The notes beneath the pieces were generated by a model, which was not told the origin of the DNA, ran no database searches, and saw only the letters and a list, made by a program, of their open reading frames with translations. A stretch of DNA of 64,000 bases from assembly GCF_008974245.1 (NCBI RefSeq), contig NZ_BBZI01000006.1, positions 905,125-969,124 of the forward strand, written 5' to 3'. Of this stretch, positions 44,362 through 53,631 are shown one piece after another (the first letter of the stretch is position 1; each line of letters starts with the position of its first letter). Source of the stretch: Streptomyces abyssomicinicus (GTDB lineage: Bacteria; Actinomycetota; Actinomycetes; Streptomycetales; Streptomycetaceae). The position numbers and the translations under genes were made by a program.

Positions 44362-45966
44362 CTAGAGCGGGATGTTGCCGTGCTTCTTCGGCGGAAGTGA
44401 TTCCCGCTTGGTGCGCAGATGACGCAGTCCCCGGACGATCTGCGACCGGGTCCGGGACGGCGCGACCACCGCGTCCACGTAGCCGTTCTCCGCGGCGATG
44501 TACGGGTTGAGCAGCGTGTCCTCGTACTCCTGGATCAGCCGCGCCCGCACCGCCTCCAGATCCTCGCCATTGGCCTCCGCCTCCGCCAGGGTGCGCCGGT
44601 GCAGGATGTTGACCGCGCCCTGCGCGCCCATCACCGCGATCTGCGCGGTCGGCCACGCCAGGTTGAGGTCGGCGCCCAGGTGCTTGGAACCCATCACGTC
44701 GTACGCGCCGCCGAACGCCTTCCGGGTGATCACGGTGATCAGCGGGACGGTCGCCTCCGCGTAGGCGTAGATCAGCTTGGCGCCGCGGCGGATGATGCCG
44801 TCGTGCTCCTGCCCGACGCCCGGCAGGAAGCCGGGGACGTCGACGAAGGTCAGCACCGGCACGTTGAAGGCGTCACACGTCCGGACGAACCGCGCCGCCT
44901 TCTCGCTCGCCTTGATGTCCAGGCAGCCCGCGAACTGCATCGGCTGGTTCGCGACCACGCCCACCGGCCGGCCCTCGACCCGGCCGAAGCCGGTGATGAT
45001 GTTGGGCGCGAACAGCGGCTGCGTCTCGAAGAACTCCCCGTCGTCCAGGACGTGTTCGAGCACGGTGTGCATGTCGTACGGCTGGTTGGCGCTGTCCGGG
45101 ACCAGCCGGTCCAGCTCCAGGTCCTCCTCGGTGACCGTGAGGTCCGCCTCCTCCGGGAAGGCGGGCGGCTCGCTCAGGTTGTTGGAGGGCAGGTACGACA
45201 GCAGCTGCTTGATGTACTCGACGGCGTCCTTCTCGTCGCCGGCCATGTGATGGGCCACGCCCGACAGCGAGTTGTGGGTGTGCGCGCCGCCCAGCTCCTC
45301 GAACCCGACGTCCTCGCCGGTGACCGTCTTGATGACGTCCGGGCCGGTGATGAACATGTGCGAGGTCTGGTCGACCATCACGGTGAAGTCGGTGATCGCG
45401 GGCGAGTACACCGCGCCGCCCGCACAGGGACCGACGACCAGGCTGATCTGCGGGATCACCCCGGACGCGTGGGTGTTGCGGCGGAAGATCTCGCCGTAGG
45501 CGCCCAGCGAGGCCACGCCCTCCTGGATACGGGCGCCGCCGGAGTCGTTGATGCCGACGACCGGGCAGCCGGTCTTCAGCGCGAAGTCCATCACCTTGGC
45601 GATCTTCTGCCCGTAGACCTCGCCCAGGGCGCCGCCGAAGACGGTGAAGTCCTGCGAGAACACCGCCACCGGACGGCCGTCGACCGTGCCGTAGCCGGTC
45701 ACGACGCCGTCGCCGTAGGGACGGTTGCGCTCCAGGCCGAAGTTGGTGGAACGGTGCCGGGCGAACTCGTCCAGCTCCACGAACGAGTCCTCGTCCAGGA
45801 GGAGTTCGATCCGCTCACGGGCGGTCAGCTTGCCCTTGGCGTGCTGCTTCTCCACCGCGGGGCCCGAACCGGCGTGCGTCGCCTGGTGGATGCGGTCCTG
45901 GAGATCCGCCAGCTTGCCCGCGGTGGTGTGAATGTCGCCTTGCTGCAGCTCTTCCGGCTCGGCCAT
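44362..45966 (-). CDS. pccB: Propionyl-CoA carboxylase beta subunit (carboxyltransferase)
   Basis: Transfers the carboxyl group from biotin to propionyl-CoA (or acetyl-CoA), giving methylmalonyl-CoA for polyketide and odd-chain metabolism. The 534-residue protein shows both crotonase-like halves: [20 protein letters not shown] and [12 protein letters not shown] in the first, and [33 protein letters not shown] in the second, with the oxyanion-hole glycines present. ATG 45966 begins [19 protein letters not shown], as in homologues. The longer frame continues to 47217 antisense to birA and is not real. It leads an operon with pccE, mmpB and maf. Confidence 0.96.
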   Translation of the reverse strand: MAEPEELQQGDIHTTAGKLADLQDRIHQATHAGSGPAVEKQHAKGKLTARERIELLLDEDSFVELDEFARHRSTNFGLERNRPYGDGVVTGYGTVDGRPVAVFSQDFTVFGGALGEVYGQKIAKVMDFALKTGCPVVGINDSGGARIQEGVASLGAYGEIFRRNTHASGVIPQISLVVGPCAGGAVYSPAITDFTVMVDQTSHMFITGPDVIKTVTGEDVGFEELGGAHTHNSLSGVAHHMAGDEKDAVEYIKQLLSYLPSNNLSEPPAFPEEADLTVTEEDLELDRLVPDSANQPYDMHTVLEHVLDDGEFFETQPLFAPNIITGFGRVEGRPVGVVANQPMQFAGCLDIKASEKAARFVRTCDAFNVPVLTFVDVPGFLPGVGQEHDGIIRRGAKLIYAYAEATVPLITVITRKAFGGAYDVMGSKHLGADLNLAWPTAQIAVMGAQGAVNILHRRTLAEAEANGEDLEAVRARLIQEYEDTLLNPYIAAENGYVDAVVAPSRTRSQIVRGLRHLRTKRESLPPKKHGNIPL

Positions 45967-46101
45967 CGGGGGTGCGGCTCCCTGCTGGTGGTGGTGTGTA
46001 CGTCGTAGTCGGCGTGGGGCGGCTTGGACTGCGGGAGGATGGTTACTCAGCCGTAGCGTAATGGCGGACCGCCTGTCCGGCAGTGCGGCGTATCCCACAC
46101 C

Positions 46102-46107
46102 TACGCT
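46102..46107 (+). promoter_or_regulatory. -10 of birA (TACGCT, leaderless type)
   Basis: TACGCT ends 7 bases before the birA ATG at 46115. No Shine-Dalgarno separates them. The -35 is poor. Confidence 0.5.
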
Positions 46108-46114
46108 GGGTTGC

Positions 46115-46999
46115 ATGACGCCGCGTGATCGCTCCGAACCCCCCTCCTCCCCCGGCTCCGGGCCCGGCCGCTGGTCGGACCTGGACCGCCCCCCGCTGAA
46201 CGCCGCCGCGCTGCGGCGGGCACTGGTGCGGGAGGAGTCGCTGTGGACCGCCCTCGACGTCGTCCCGGCCACCGGCTCCACCAACTCCGACCTGGTGGAG
46301 GCGGCGCGGGCGGGCCGCGCCGAGGAGGGCACGGTGCTGGTCGCCGAGGAGCAGTCCGCGGCGCGGGGGCGGCTGGACCGCGCGTGGTCGGCGCCCGCCC
46401 GGTCGGGGCTCTTCTTCTCCGTCCTGCTGGCACCGAACGACGTGCCGGTGCCGCGGTGGGGGTGGCTGCCGCTGCTCACCGGGGTCGCGGTGGCGACCGG
46501 GCTGGCCCGGACCGCCGGTCTGGACACGGCGCTCAAGTGGCCCAACGACCTGCTGGTCACGGTCGGCGGGGAGGAGCGCAAGGCGGGCGGAATCCTCGCC
46601 GAACGGGCCGGCACGGAGGGCGTGGTGGTCGGCGTCGGCCTCAACGTCACGCTGCGGGCGGACGAACTGCCGGTGCCCACGGCGGGGTCGCTGGCCCTCG
46701 CCGGCGCCGCGGTCACCGACCGGGACCCGCTGCTGCGCGGCGTCCTCCGCTCGCTGGAGCAGTGGTACACCCGGTGGCGGGTGGTCGGCGGCGACCCCGA
46801 GATGAGCGGCCTGCTCGAGACATACGCCGCGGGGTGCGCCACCCTGGGCCGCCGGGTCCGGGCGATGCTCCCCGGCGGCGACGACCTGGTGGGCGAGGCC
46901 ACCGCCCTCGACGCCGACGGCCGCCTCGTCATCACCGCCCCCGACGGGACCCGCCACCCCGTCTCGGCCGGCGACATCGTCCACCTCCGCCCGGCGTAG
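46115..46999 (+). CDS. birA: Biotin--[acetyl-CoA carboxylase] ligase
   Basis: Activates biotin to biotinyl-AMP and attaches it to the lysine of carboxylase carrier domains, here most plausibly AccA encoded at 50527. The 294-residue protein has the catalytic core: [30 protein letters not shown] (the GRGRxxR-like adenylate loop, here ARGRLDR), LKWPNDLLV and KAGGILAE. There is no N-terminal HTH, so it is an enzyme only, not a repressor. It is divergent from pccB. Confidence 0.96.
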   Translation: MTPRDRSEPPSSPGSGPGRWSDLDRPPLNAAALRRALVREESLWTALDVVPATGSTNSDLVEAARAGRAEEGTVLVAEEQSAARGRLDRAWSAPARSGLFFSVLLAPNDVPVPRWGWLPLLTGVAVATGLARTAGLDTALKWPNDLLVTVGGEERKAGGILAERAGTEGVVVGVGLNVTLRADELPVPTAGSLALAGAAVTDRDPLLRGVLRSLEQWYTRWRVVGGDPEMSGLLETYAAGCATLGRRVRAMLPGGDDLVGEATALDADGRLVITAPDGTRHPVSAGDIVHLRPA

Positions 47000-47222
47000 G
47001 GGCGCGTCCGCGGCGACGGTGAACCGACCGGGGCGGCGGAGCGTGCAAGAGGGCGACGGAGCGCGCGCCGGGGGCGAGGGGCGGCGCCGAGGCGAAGCCG
47101 CAGGGTGGCGAGCCGGGGGCGCACCACCCCGGCGGCACGATCCGGGAGTGAGCTGCGGCACACCTGCCGTAGAGTTGAGGCCGGTCGAAACCTGACCTCG
47201 GCAGATCGGAAGGGCAACAGGC

Positions 47223-48473
47223 GTGACCGTCGACGACACGGGCTCCGGCACCGGCGGACATCCCGGGCCGGACGGCGACCCCCGGCCGGCGCCCGGCCCC
47301 TCCGCCGACCCCCGCCGCGCGGACGCGGCCGGCGACGACGCGGCCGAGGGCGAGCCGTCCGAGGGCGGCCCCCGCGCCGCCGACCGGGGTGAGGAACCCT
47401 CCGCCGCCGACCGCACCGCCGCCCAGAACACCACCGGCACCTCCGACGACGACCCGCTCGCCCTGCGCCTCGAGGCCCTGATCCTCGGTGCGGAGCGCCG
47501 CTACAGCCCCTTCCAGGCCGCCCGCAGCGCCGGCGTCTCCATGGAGCTCGCCTCCCGCTTCTGGCGCGCCATGGGCTTCGCCGACATCGGCCAGGCCAAG
47601 GCCCTCACCGAGGCCGACGTGCTCGCCCTGCGCCGCCTCGCCGGTCTCGTCGAGGCGGGCCTGCTCAGCGAGCCGATGGCGGTGCAGGTCGCCCGCTCCA
47701 CCGGTCAGACCACCGCCCGTCTGGCGGAATGGCAGATCGATTCCTTCCTGGAGGGCCTCACCGAGCCGCCCGAGCCGGGCATGACCCGCACCGAGGTGAC
47801 CTACCCCCTCATCGAGCTGCTCCTGCCCGAGCTCCAGGAGTTCCTGGTCTACGTCTGGCGCCGCCAGCTCGCCGCCGCGACGGGCCGTGTCATCCAGACG
47901 GCGGACGACGAGGAGATGGTCGACCGCCGCCTGTGCGTCGCCTTCGCCGACCTGGTCGGCTTCACCCGGCTGACCCGCCGCCTGGAGGAGGAGGAGCTGG
48001 GCGAGCTCGTCGAGGCGTTCGAGACCACCGCCGCCGACCTGGTCGCCGCGCACGGCGGCCGGCTGGTGAAGACCCTGGGCGACGAGGTCCTCTACGTGGC
48101 GGACGACCCCGGGGTCGCCGCGGACATCGCGCTGCGCCTGATCGAGACCCTCGCCCACGACGAGACGATGCCGGAGCTGCGCGTCGGCATGGCGTTCGGC
48201 ACCGTCACCACCCGGATGGGCGATGTCTTCGGCACGACGGTGAACCTGGCCTCCCGGCTCACCTCCATAGCCCCCCGGGACGCGGTCCTGGTCGACAGCG
48301 AGTTCGCCCAGGAGCTGCGGCGCACCCAGGACGCCCCCTCTGCCGAGGAGCAGGTGAAGGAGGACGAGGAGCAGAGGTACCGGTTCGCCCTCCAGCCGAT
48401 GTGGCAGCGGCCGGTGCGTGGTCTCGGCGTGGTCGAGCCGTGGCTGCTCACCCGGCGGGGCTCCCCGCGCTGA
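47223..48473 (+). CDS. cya: Adenylate cyclase (class III, soluble)
   Basis: Makes cAMP, which in Streptomyces affects germination and antibiotic production. After an acidic, disordered head of about 75 residues, residues about 80-190 resemble the pH-sensing regulatory domain of mycobacterial Rv1264 ([22 protein letters not shown] ... [20 protein letters not shown]). The cyclase homology domain follows (about 230-400), with the metal Asp in [10 protein letters not shown] and the second in GDEVLYV, and NLASRL carrying the transition-state Asn/Arg. GTG 47223 follows GGAAGGG. A TAGAGT -10 lies 45-50 bp upstream. It is followed by the enoyl-CoA hydratase gene. Confidence 0.95.
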   Translation: MTVDDTGSGTGGHPGPDGDPRPAPGPSADPRRADAAGDDAAEGEPSEGGPRAADRGEEPSAADRTAAQNTTGTSDDDPLALRLEALILGAERRYSPFQAARSAGVSMELASRFWRAMGFADIGQAKALTEADVLALRRLAGLVEAGLLSEPMAVQVARSTGQTTARLAEWQIDSFLEGLTEPPEPGMTRTEVTYPLIELLLPELQEFLVYVWRRQLAAATGRVIQTADDEEMVDRRLCVAFADLVGFTRLTRRLEEEELGELVEAFETTAADLVAAHGGRLVKTLGDEVLYVADDPGVAADIALRLIETLAHDETMPELRVGMAFGTVTTRMGDVFGTTVNLASRLTSIAPRDAVLVDSEFAQELRRTQDAPSAEEQVKEDEEQRYRFALQPMWQRPVRGLGVVEPWLLTRRGSPR

Positions 48474-48533
48474 CGCCCTGAGATGATCCCCGGCGACAAC
48501 AGTGACGTCGTCGAAACCGGGAGGCTGTCCACC

Positions 48534-49367
48534 ATGACCGAGCACCAGGCCCTGACGGAACACGAGGCCGGCGCGGACGGCGAGCGGTACGGGGAGTTCG
48601 TGCGGGTGGTGCGGCACGGGCACGTCGCCGAACTCGTCCTGGACCGCCCGCGGGCGATGAACGCGGTCTCCACGGAGATGGCCCGCTCCCTCACCGCGGC
48701 CTGCGACGCGCTGGCGGCGGACGGCGACGCGCGGGTCGTCGTCCTGACCTCCAGCCACGAGCGGGCGTTCTGCGTGGGTGCGGACCTCAAGGAGCGCAAC
48801 GGCTTCGGTGACGCGGAGCTGCGGCGGCAGCGCCCCGTCAACCGGGCCGCGTACACGGGTGTGCTGGAGCTGCCGATGCCGACGATCGCCTCGGTGCACG
48901 GCTTCGCGCTGGGCGGCGGCTTCGAGATCGCGCTCTCCTGCGACCTGATCGTCGCCGACGGCACGGCGGTGGTGGGGCTGCCGGAGGTCTCCGTGGGCGT
49001 CATCCCGGGCGGCGGCGGCACGCAGCTGCTGCCGCGGCGGGTGGGCGCCGCGCGGGCCGCGGAGCTGATCTTCACCGCACGGCGGGTGGAGGCGCGGGAG
49101 GCCCGCGAACTGGGCCTGGTCGACCTGCTGGTGGCAGAGGGCGAGGACCGCGCAGAGTCGCTGGCGCTCGCCTCGCGCATCGCCGCGAACTCCCCCGTCG
49201 GGCTGCGCGCCGCCAAGCGGGCGATGCGGCTCGGGTGGGGCAAGGACCTCCCCGCCGGGCTCGACATCGAGGACAACGCCTGGCGCACGGTGGCCTTCTC
49301 CGGCGACCGCGCCGAGGGCGTCGCCGCCTTCAACGAGAAGCGCCGCCCGGACTGGCCGGGCGAGTGA
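48534..49367 (+). CDS. Enoyl-CoA hydratase/isomerase family protein
   Basis: A 277-residue crotonase-fold protein. The oxyanion-hole segments are AFCVGADLKERNGF and GFALGGGFEIALSCDLIVA, and the two catalytic Glu positions fit PEVSVGVIPGGGGTQLLPR. This is the pattern of ordinary beta-oxidation hydratases, so trans-2-enoyl-CoA hydration in fatty acid or branched-chain acid degradation is likely. ATG 48534 follows GGGAGG at 9 bases; the upstream codons to 48483 are less convincing. It lies 60 bp after cya and may share its transcript. Confidence 0.93.
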   Translation: MTEHQALTEHEAGADGERYGEFVRVVRHGHVAELVLDRPRAMNAVSTEMARSLTAACDALAADGDARVVVLTSSHERAFCVGADLKERNGFGDAELRRQRPVNRAAYTGVLELPMPTIASVHGFALGGGFEIALSCDLIVADGTAVVGLPEVSVGVIPGGGGTQLLPRRVGAARAAELIFTARRVEAREARELGLVDLLVAEGEDRAESLALASRIAANSPVGLRAAKRAMRLGWGKDLPAGLDIEDNAWRTVAFSGDRAEGVAAFNEKRRPDWPGE

Positions 49368-49372
49368 CCCCG

Positions 49373-49402
49373 GCGTGGCCCGCGCCGCGGCGCGGGCCAC
49401 GC
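49373..49402 (+). terminator. Hairpin terminator after the enoyl-CoA hydratase gene
   Basis: A perfect 13-bp stem (49373-49385 with 49390-49402) has a 4-base loop and starts 5 bases past the stop codon. The following convergent gene ends 206 bp later; nothing else is seen in the gap. Confidence 0.88.
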
Positions 49403-49607
49403 CCGTCCGGGCCCGGCCCACGGACGAGATCACGCCGCAGGAGCCACGCGGCCCCCGCGACACCGGCCGGAAGGAGCGGGCGACCGTGAACGGGGCGGGC
49501 GCGAACGCGGCACTCAGCACCGCGAGAACAGGCTCCCTCGGGTTCCCCGGGCGCCGTGCCCCGCACGACGACCGCCGGAGAAGCGCTCCGGAGGAGCCGG
49601 AGGTCCG

Positions 49608-50225
49608 CTATCCCGCCGCGACCGGGGCGGTCCCGCTCGACGGCGACGGCGGAGCCTCCGCGCCGGCGCCGTCACCGGGACCCGGGTCCTCCCGCCGGCG
49701 CCCCGGCGACGACAGGAACAGCAGGATCAGCGCCAGCACCGCCGCCAGCACCGCGAACGCCTTGAACCCGACCAGCGCGAACGCCGCCGCGCCCAGCACG
49801 CCGTGCACCACGGCGACCGTCACCAGCAGCCCCGTGCCGAGGCGCCCGAGCGCGCGGCCGCGGATCGCGGAGACCAGGACCACCGCGCCGCACGCCACGA
49901 AGAACAGGGCGAACAGCACCGCCCCGATCCGCGACGAGCGGGCCACCATGTCCGGGTCGAGTCCGGCGAGCGACATCCGCTGCCCCTCGACCACCATGGC
50001 GAGGAACCAGTTGAGCCACGCCACCCCGGCCGCCTCGGCGAACATCGCCGCCGCCAGGACGACGGCAACCGTCCTGCGCACCACCGGCCCCACCCACTTC
50101 CGCTGTTTCCGCCGTGCCCCGTCGGGCGCGGGAGCACCCGCCCGGGGACCCTCCCGAGAGCCTGCCACTCCCCCGACCGGGCCATTACCCGGGGTATCTC
50201 CCAGGGTGGCGCGAACGTTACTCAC
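49608..50225 (-). CDS. Hypothetical four-helix membrane protein
   Basis: Not assigned to a named family. The 205-residue product has a Pro/Gly/Arg-rich cytosolic head, then four hydrophobic helices: TVAVVLAAAMFAEAAGVAWLNWFLAM (about residues 50-77), AVLFALFFVACGAVVLVSAI, GLLVTVAVVHGVLGAAAFALV and AFAVLAAVLALILLFLSS, and a Pro/Ser tail. GTG 50225 is chosen; the TTG at 50294 would extend it into the promoter region of accA. It is divergent from accA, so the 300-bp gap between them must hold both promoters. Confidence 0.78.
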   Translation of the reverse strand: MSNVRATLGDTPGNGPVGGVAGSREGPRAGAPAPDGARRKQRKWVGPVVRRTVAVVLAAAMFAEAAGVAWLNWFLAMVVEGQRMSLAGLDPDMVARSSRIGAVLFALFFVACGAVVLVSAIRGRALGRLGTGLLVTVAVVHGVLGAAAFALVGFKAFAVLAAVLALILLFLSSPGRRREDPGPGDGAGAEAPPSPSSGTAPVAAG

Positions 50226-50526
50226 GGGTATACGTAGCGGCAAGAGTTCTGACGGCCGCAAAGATTCGGCGAGGTGTTCGTAGGGAGTCCACAAAGAAAC
50301 ACGGCCCGCGGCGGCGCGGCTTTACAGAGACCTGGGCCACATCCCCGGGCTAGGGTTTCCCGGGGGAGTCCCGCACCACCCGATGCGACAAGGGATTTCA
50401 CGGCTCGGCACCCGCCGCCAGGCCCTGGTTTCACGCTCCGTGTGGGCAAGCTCACCACTGTGGACGGGTCGTAGTGACGTGTCGGCAGTCCCTAAACTCG
50501 GCTTGTTTCAAGGAGGGAGCCTCATC
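50226..50526. promoter_or_regulatory. 301-bp accA promoter/leader region
   Basis: No gene is seen. A hairpin (arms CCCCGGG / CCCGGGG, about 50344-50366) lies mid-gap. TAAACT (50493-50498) is the best -10 for accA and would give a leader of about 20 bases containing AAGGAGGGAG. The -35 is unclear. No known riboswitch was recognised. Confidence 0.55.
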
Positions 50527-52299
50527 GTGCGCAAGGTGCTCATCGCCAACCGTGGCGAAATCGCAGTCCGCGTCGCCCGGGCATGCCGGGATGCCGGTAT
50601 CGCGAGCGTGGCCGTGTATGCAGACCCCGACCGGGACGCTCTGCACGTGCGTGCCGCGGACGAAGCGTTCGCCCTCGGCGGTGACACCCCGGCGACCAGC
50701 TACCTGGACATCGCCAAGGTGCTGCAGGCCGCCGCGGACTCGGGCGCCGACGCGATCCACCCCGGTTACGGGTTCCTGTCGGAGAACGCGGAGTTCGCCC
50801 AGGCGGTGATCGACGCCGGGCTGAACTGGATCGGCCCGCCGCCGCAGGCCATCCGCGATCTCGGCGACAAGGTGGCCGCCCGTCACATCGCGCAGCGCGC
50901 GGGCGCCCCGCTGGTGGCCGGCACCCCGGACCCGGTGTCCGGGGCCGACGAGGTGGTGGCGTTCGCCAAGGAGCACGGCCTGCCCATCGCCATCAAGGCG
51001 GCGTTCGGCGGCGGCGGCCGCGGCCTGAAGGTCGCCCGCTCCCTGGAGGAGGTGCCGGAGCTCTACGACTCCGCGGTCCGTGAGGCCGTCGCGGCCTTCG
51101 GCCGGGGCGAGTGCTTCGTGGAGCGCTACCTGGACAAGCCGCGTCACGTCGAGACCCAGTGCCTCGCCGACAAGCACGGCAACGTGGTCGTGGTCTCCAC
51201 CCGTGACTGCTCCCTGCAGCGCCGCCACCAGAAGCTGGTCGAGGAGGCGCCGGCGCCGTTCCTCTCCGAGGCGCAGGTCGAGGAGTTGTACGCCGCGTCC
51301 AAGGCCATCCTCAAGGAGGCCGGTTACGTCGGCGCGGGCACCGTGGAGTTCCTGGTCGGGGCGGACGGCACGATCTCCTTCCTGGAGGTCAACACCCGCC
51401 TCCAGGTGGAGCACCCGGTGACCGAGGAGGTCGCGGGCATCGACCTGGTGCGCGAGATGTTCCGCATCGCCGACGGCGAGGAGCTCGGCTACGGCGACCC
51501 GGAACTGCGCGGCCACTCCTTCGAGTTCCGCATCAACGGCGAGGACCCGGGCCGGGGCTTCCTGCCCGCCCCGGGCACCGTCACCGTCTTCGAGGGGCCG
51601 TCCGGTCCCGGCGTCCGCCTGGACGCCGGCGTGGAGTCGGGCAGCGTCATCGGCCCGGCCTGGGACTCCCTGCTGGCCAAGCTGATCGTCACCGGCCGCA
51701 CCCGCAAGGAGGCCCTGCAGCGGGCCGCGCGCGCCCTGGACGAGTTCAAGGTCGAGGGCATGGCCACGGCCATCCCGTTCCACCGCGCGGTGGTCCGGGA
51801 CCCGGCGTTCGCCCCGGAACTCACCGGCTCCGCCGACCCGTTCACCATCTACACCCGGTGGATCGAGTCCGAGTTCGTCAACGAGATCCCGCCGTTCGCC
51901 GCCCCGGCCGACACCGAGAGCGACGACGACGGCGACCGCGAGACGGTCGTGGTCGAGGTCGGCGGCAAGCGCCTTGAGGTCTCGCTGCCCTCCTCGCTCG
52001 GCATGTCCCTGGCCCGCACGGGCCTGGCCGCCGGCGCCAAGCCCAAGCGGCGCGCCGCGAAGAAGTCCGGCCCGGCCGCCTCCGGCGACACCCTCGCCTC
52101 GCCCATGCAGGGCACGATCGTCAAGATCGCGGTCGAGGAGGGCCAGGAGGTCAAGGAGGGCGACCTGATCGTCGTCCTGGAGGCCATGAAGATGGAACAG
52201 CCCCTCAACGCCCACCGCTCGGGCACGGTCAAGGGCCTGTCCGCGGAGGTCGGCGCCTCCATCAGCTCCGGCGCCGCCATCTGCGAGATCAAGGACTGA
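50527..52299 (+). CDS. accA: Acetyl/propionyl-CoA carboxylase alpha subunit (biotin carboxylase + BCCP)
   Basis: The 590-residue alpha subunit carboxylates biotin with bicarbonate and ATP and carries the biotin. The biotin carboxylase domain covers about 1-445: [21 protein letters not shown], the ATP-grasp glycine loop [11 protein letters not shown], and [14 protein letters not shown]. After a Lys/Ala-rich linker, the biotinyl domain (about 520-590) has EAMKMEQ with Lys555. It should work with PccB and the epsilon subunit encoded at 44-46 kb, despite not being adjacent. GTG 50527 follows AAGGAGGGAG. In S. coelicolor the equivalent is called accA2. Confidence 0.97.
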   Translation: MRKVLIANRGEIAVRVARACRDAGIASVAVYADPDRDALHVRAADEAFALGGDTPATSYLDIAKVLQAAADSGADAIHPGYGFLSENAEFAQAVIDAGLNWIGPPPQAIRDLGDKVAARHIAQRAGAPLVAGTPDPVSGADEVVAFAKEHGLPIAIKAAFGGGGRGLKVARSLEEVPELYDSAVREAVAAFGRGECFVERYLDKPRHVETQCLADKHGNVVVVSTRDCSLQRRHQKLVEEAPAPFLSEAQVEELYAASKAILKEAGYVGAGTVEFLVGADGTISFLEVNTRLQVEHPVTEEVAGIDLVREMFRIADGEELGYGDPELRGHSFEFRINGEDPGRGFLPAPGTVTVFEGPSGPGVRLDAGVESGSVIGPAWDSLLAKLIVTGRTRKEALQRAARALDEFKVEGMATAIPFHRAVVRDPAFAPELTGSADPFTIYTRWIESEFVNEIPPFAAPADTESDDDGDRETVVVEVGGKRLEVSLPSSLGMSLARTGLAAGAKPKRRAAKKSGPAASGDTLASPMQGTIVKIAVEEGQEVKEGDLIVVLEAMKMEQPLNAHRSGTVKGLSAEVGASISSGAAICEIKD

Positions 52300-52310
52300 C
52301 CCGTACCGCC

Positions 52311-52349
52311 CGGAGGGCGCGGGAGGCCACCGGCCTCCCGCGCCCTCCG
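52311..52349 (+). terminator. Hairpin terminator after accA
   Basis: A perfect 18-bp stem (52311-52328 with 52332-52349) with a 3-base loop starts 12 bases after the accA stop. Confidence 0.92.
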
Positions 52350-52450
52350 GCGTTTCCGGTCACCAGCGACGCGGGCGCGGACGCGGCCCTGGCCACCCAC
52401 ACCACCAGGCCACCGGGAACCGCCGGGTCACCGGCCCCCCACCGCCCGCC

Positions 52451-53413
52451 CTACCTCCGCCGCAGGTCCGCCACGCGGCTCCGGTCCGGCTGGCCGGGGT
52501 CGCCCAGGACGGAAGCGGCGCGGAGCTGGGGGCCGCCCGGGGCGTGGCCGCGACGCGGGCCCGGGAGGGGGACGTCACGGCGACGGCCTCCACCGCCCTG
52601 CGGTTCCGCCCGGTCGGCCCGCTCGGACCCCGGCGCTCCGGCCACGGCGATCTGGACGCCCTGGTCGGCCAGCGCCTGCAGCTCCGTACCGGCGCGGTCG
52701 TCGTGGCCCGGAGGCTCGTCCGTCACCAGGCGCGTGATCAGCTCCGTGGGGACCGTCTGGAACATCGTGTCGGTGCCCAGCTTGGAGTGGTCCGCCAGGA
52801 CCACCACCTCGGAGGCGGCCTGCACCAACGCGCGGTCGACGGACGCGGAGAGCATGTTGGAGGTGGACAGGCCCCGCTCGGCGGTCAGCCCACTGCCCGA
52901 CAGGAAGGCCTTGGAGACCCGCAGCCCCTGGAGGGACTGCTCCGCCCCGCTGCCCACCAGCGCGTAGTTGGAGCCGCGCAGGGTGCCGCCGGTCATCACC
53001 ACCTCCACCCGGTTGGCATGGGCCAGCGCCTGTGCCACCAGCAGCGAGTTGGTGACCACGGTCAGCCCCGGCACCCTCGCCAGCCGACGGGCCAGTTCCT
53101 GGGTGGTGGTGCCCGCCCCGACCACGATGGCCTCGCCCTCCTCGACGAAACCCGCGGCGAGATCGGCGATGGCGGTCTTCTCGGCGGTCGCGAGATGGGA
53201 CTTCTGCGGGAAGCCGGACTCACGCGTGAACCCGCCCGGCAGCACCGCACCACCGTGCCGGCGGTCGAGGAGCCCTTCTGCCTCCAGCGCGCGCACATCC
53301 CGTCGCACGGTCACTTCGGAGGTCTGGACGACGCGGGCGAGCTCCCGGAGCGACACCGCTCCGTTGGCGCGCACCATTTCGAGGATCAATTGACGACGTT
53401 CTGCAGCGAACAC
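52451..53413 (-). CDS. DeoR/GlpR family transcriptional regulator
   Basis: A 320-residue regulator. The HTH covers about 5-57 (MFAAERRQLILEMVRANGAVSLRELARVVQTSEVTVRRDVRALEAEGL in outline). The DeoR sensor (CoA-transferase-like) domain follows, with IVVGAGTTTQELARRL and SGSGLTAERGLSTSN, which normally binds a phosphorylated sugar. The C-terminal 85 residues exceed the family norm of about 255 and are Pro/Arg/Gly-rich. Given the nucleoside genes around it, a repressor of deoC and the phosphorylase gene is likely. GTG 53413 lies 7 bases after TACTGT (53421-53426, - strand) with no Shine-Dalgarno. Confidence 0.92.
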   Translation of the reverse strand: MFAAERRQLILEMVRANGAVSLRELARVVQTSEVTVRRDVRALEAEGLLDRRHGGAVLPGGFTRESGFPQKSHLATAEKTAIADLAAGFVEEGEAIVVGAGTTTQELARRLARVPGLTVVTNSLLVAQALAHANRVEVVMTGGTLRGSNYALVGSGAEQSLQGLRVSKAFLSGSGLTAERGLSTSNMLSASVDRALVQAASEVVVLADHSKLGTDTMFQTVPTELITRLVTDEPPGHDDRAGTELQALADQGVQIAVAGAPGSERADRAEPQGGGGRRRDVPLPGPRRGHAPGGPQLRAASVLGDPGQPDRSRVADLRRR

Positions 53414-53585
53414 GAAACTGACAGTAACCCCAACGACCGCCTGGTTTCAGCAGTTTGCGGCGAATTGCAGAAGATGTACGTGATCAGGCGCTCGGGATGG
53501 TATAAGGCGCAGCTCGGGTGACTATGCCACACGCATGGGCGGCGACGGTCCGTGATCACGGAAGTCGTCACCCGCACAAACGACA

Positions 53586-53614
53586 AGCGCCGGCCCCGAG
53601 TTGGGACCGGCGCT
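53586..53614 (-). terminator. Hairpin terminator after lpdA
   Basis: A 12-bp stem with one mismatch (53586-53597 with 53603-53614) and a 5-base loop lies 17 bases beyond the lpdA stop and well upstream of the DeoR gene. Confidence 0.8.
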
Positions 53615-53631
53615 CGCAGAACGCGGGGGTG

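Noticed and set aside
46932..49520. Long - strand frame across cya and the hydratase gene
   Set aside because: Mirror frame of two clear genes with compositionally biased translation.
49483..49760. GTG with a nearby GGAAGGAG on + at about 49486, opening a frame towards 50283
   Set aside because: The frame is antisense to the four-helix membrane protein gene and its product is Arg/Pro/Ser-rich without motifs.
50226..50526. Riboswitch or small ORF in the accA leader
   Set aside because: The mid-gap hairpin lies upstream of the best -10, so it would not be in the mRNA; no known riboswitch core was recognised.
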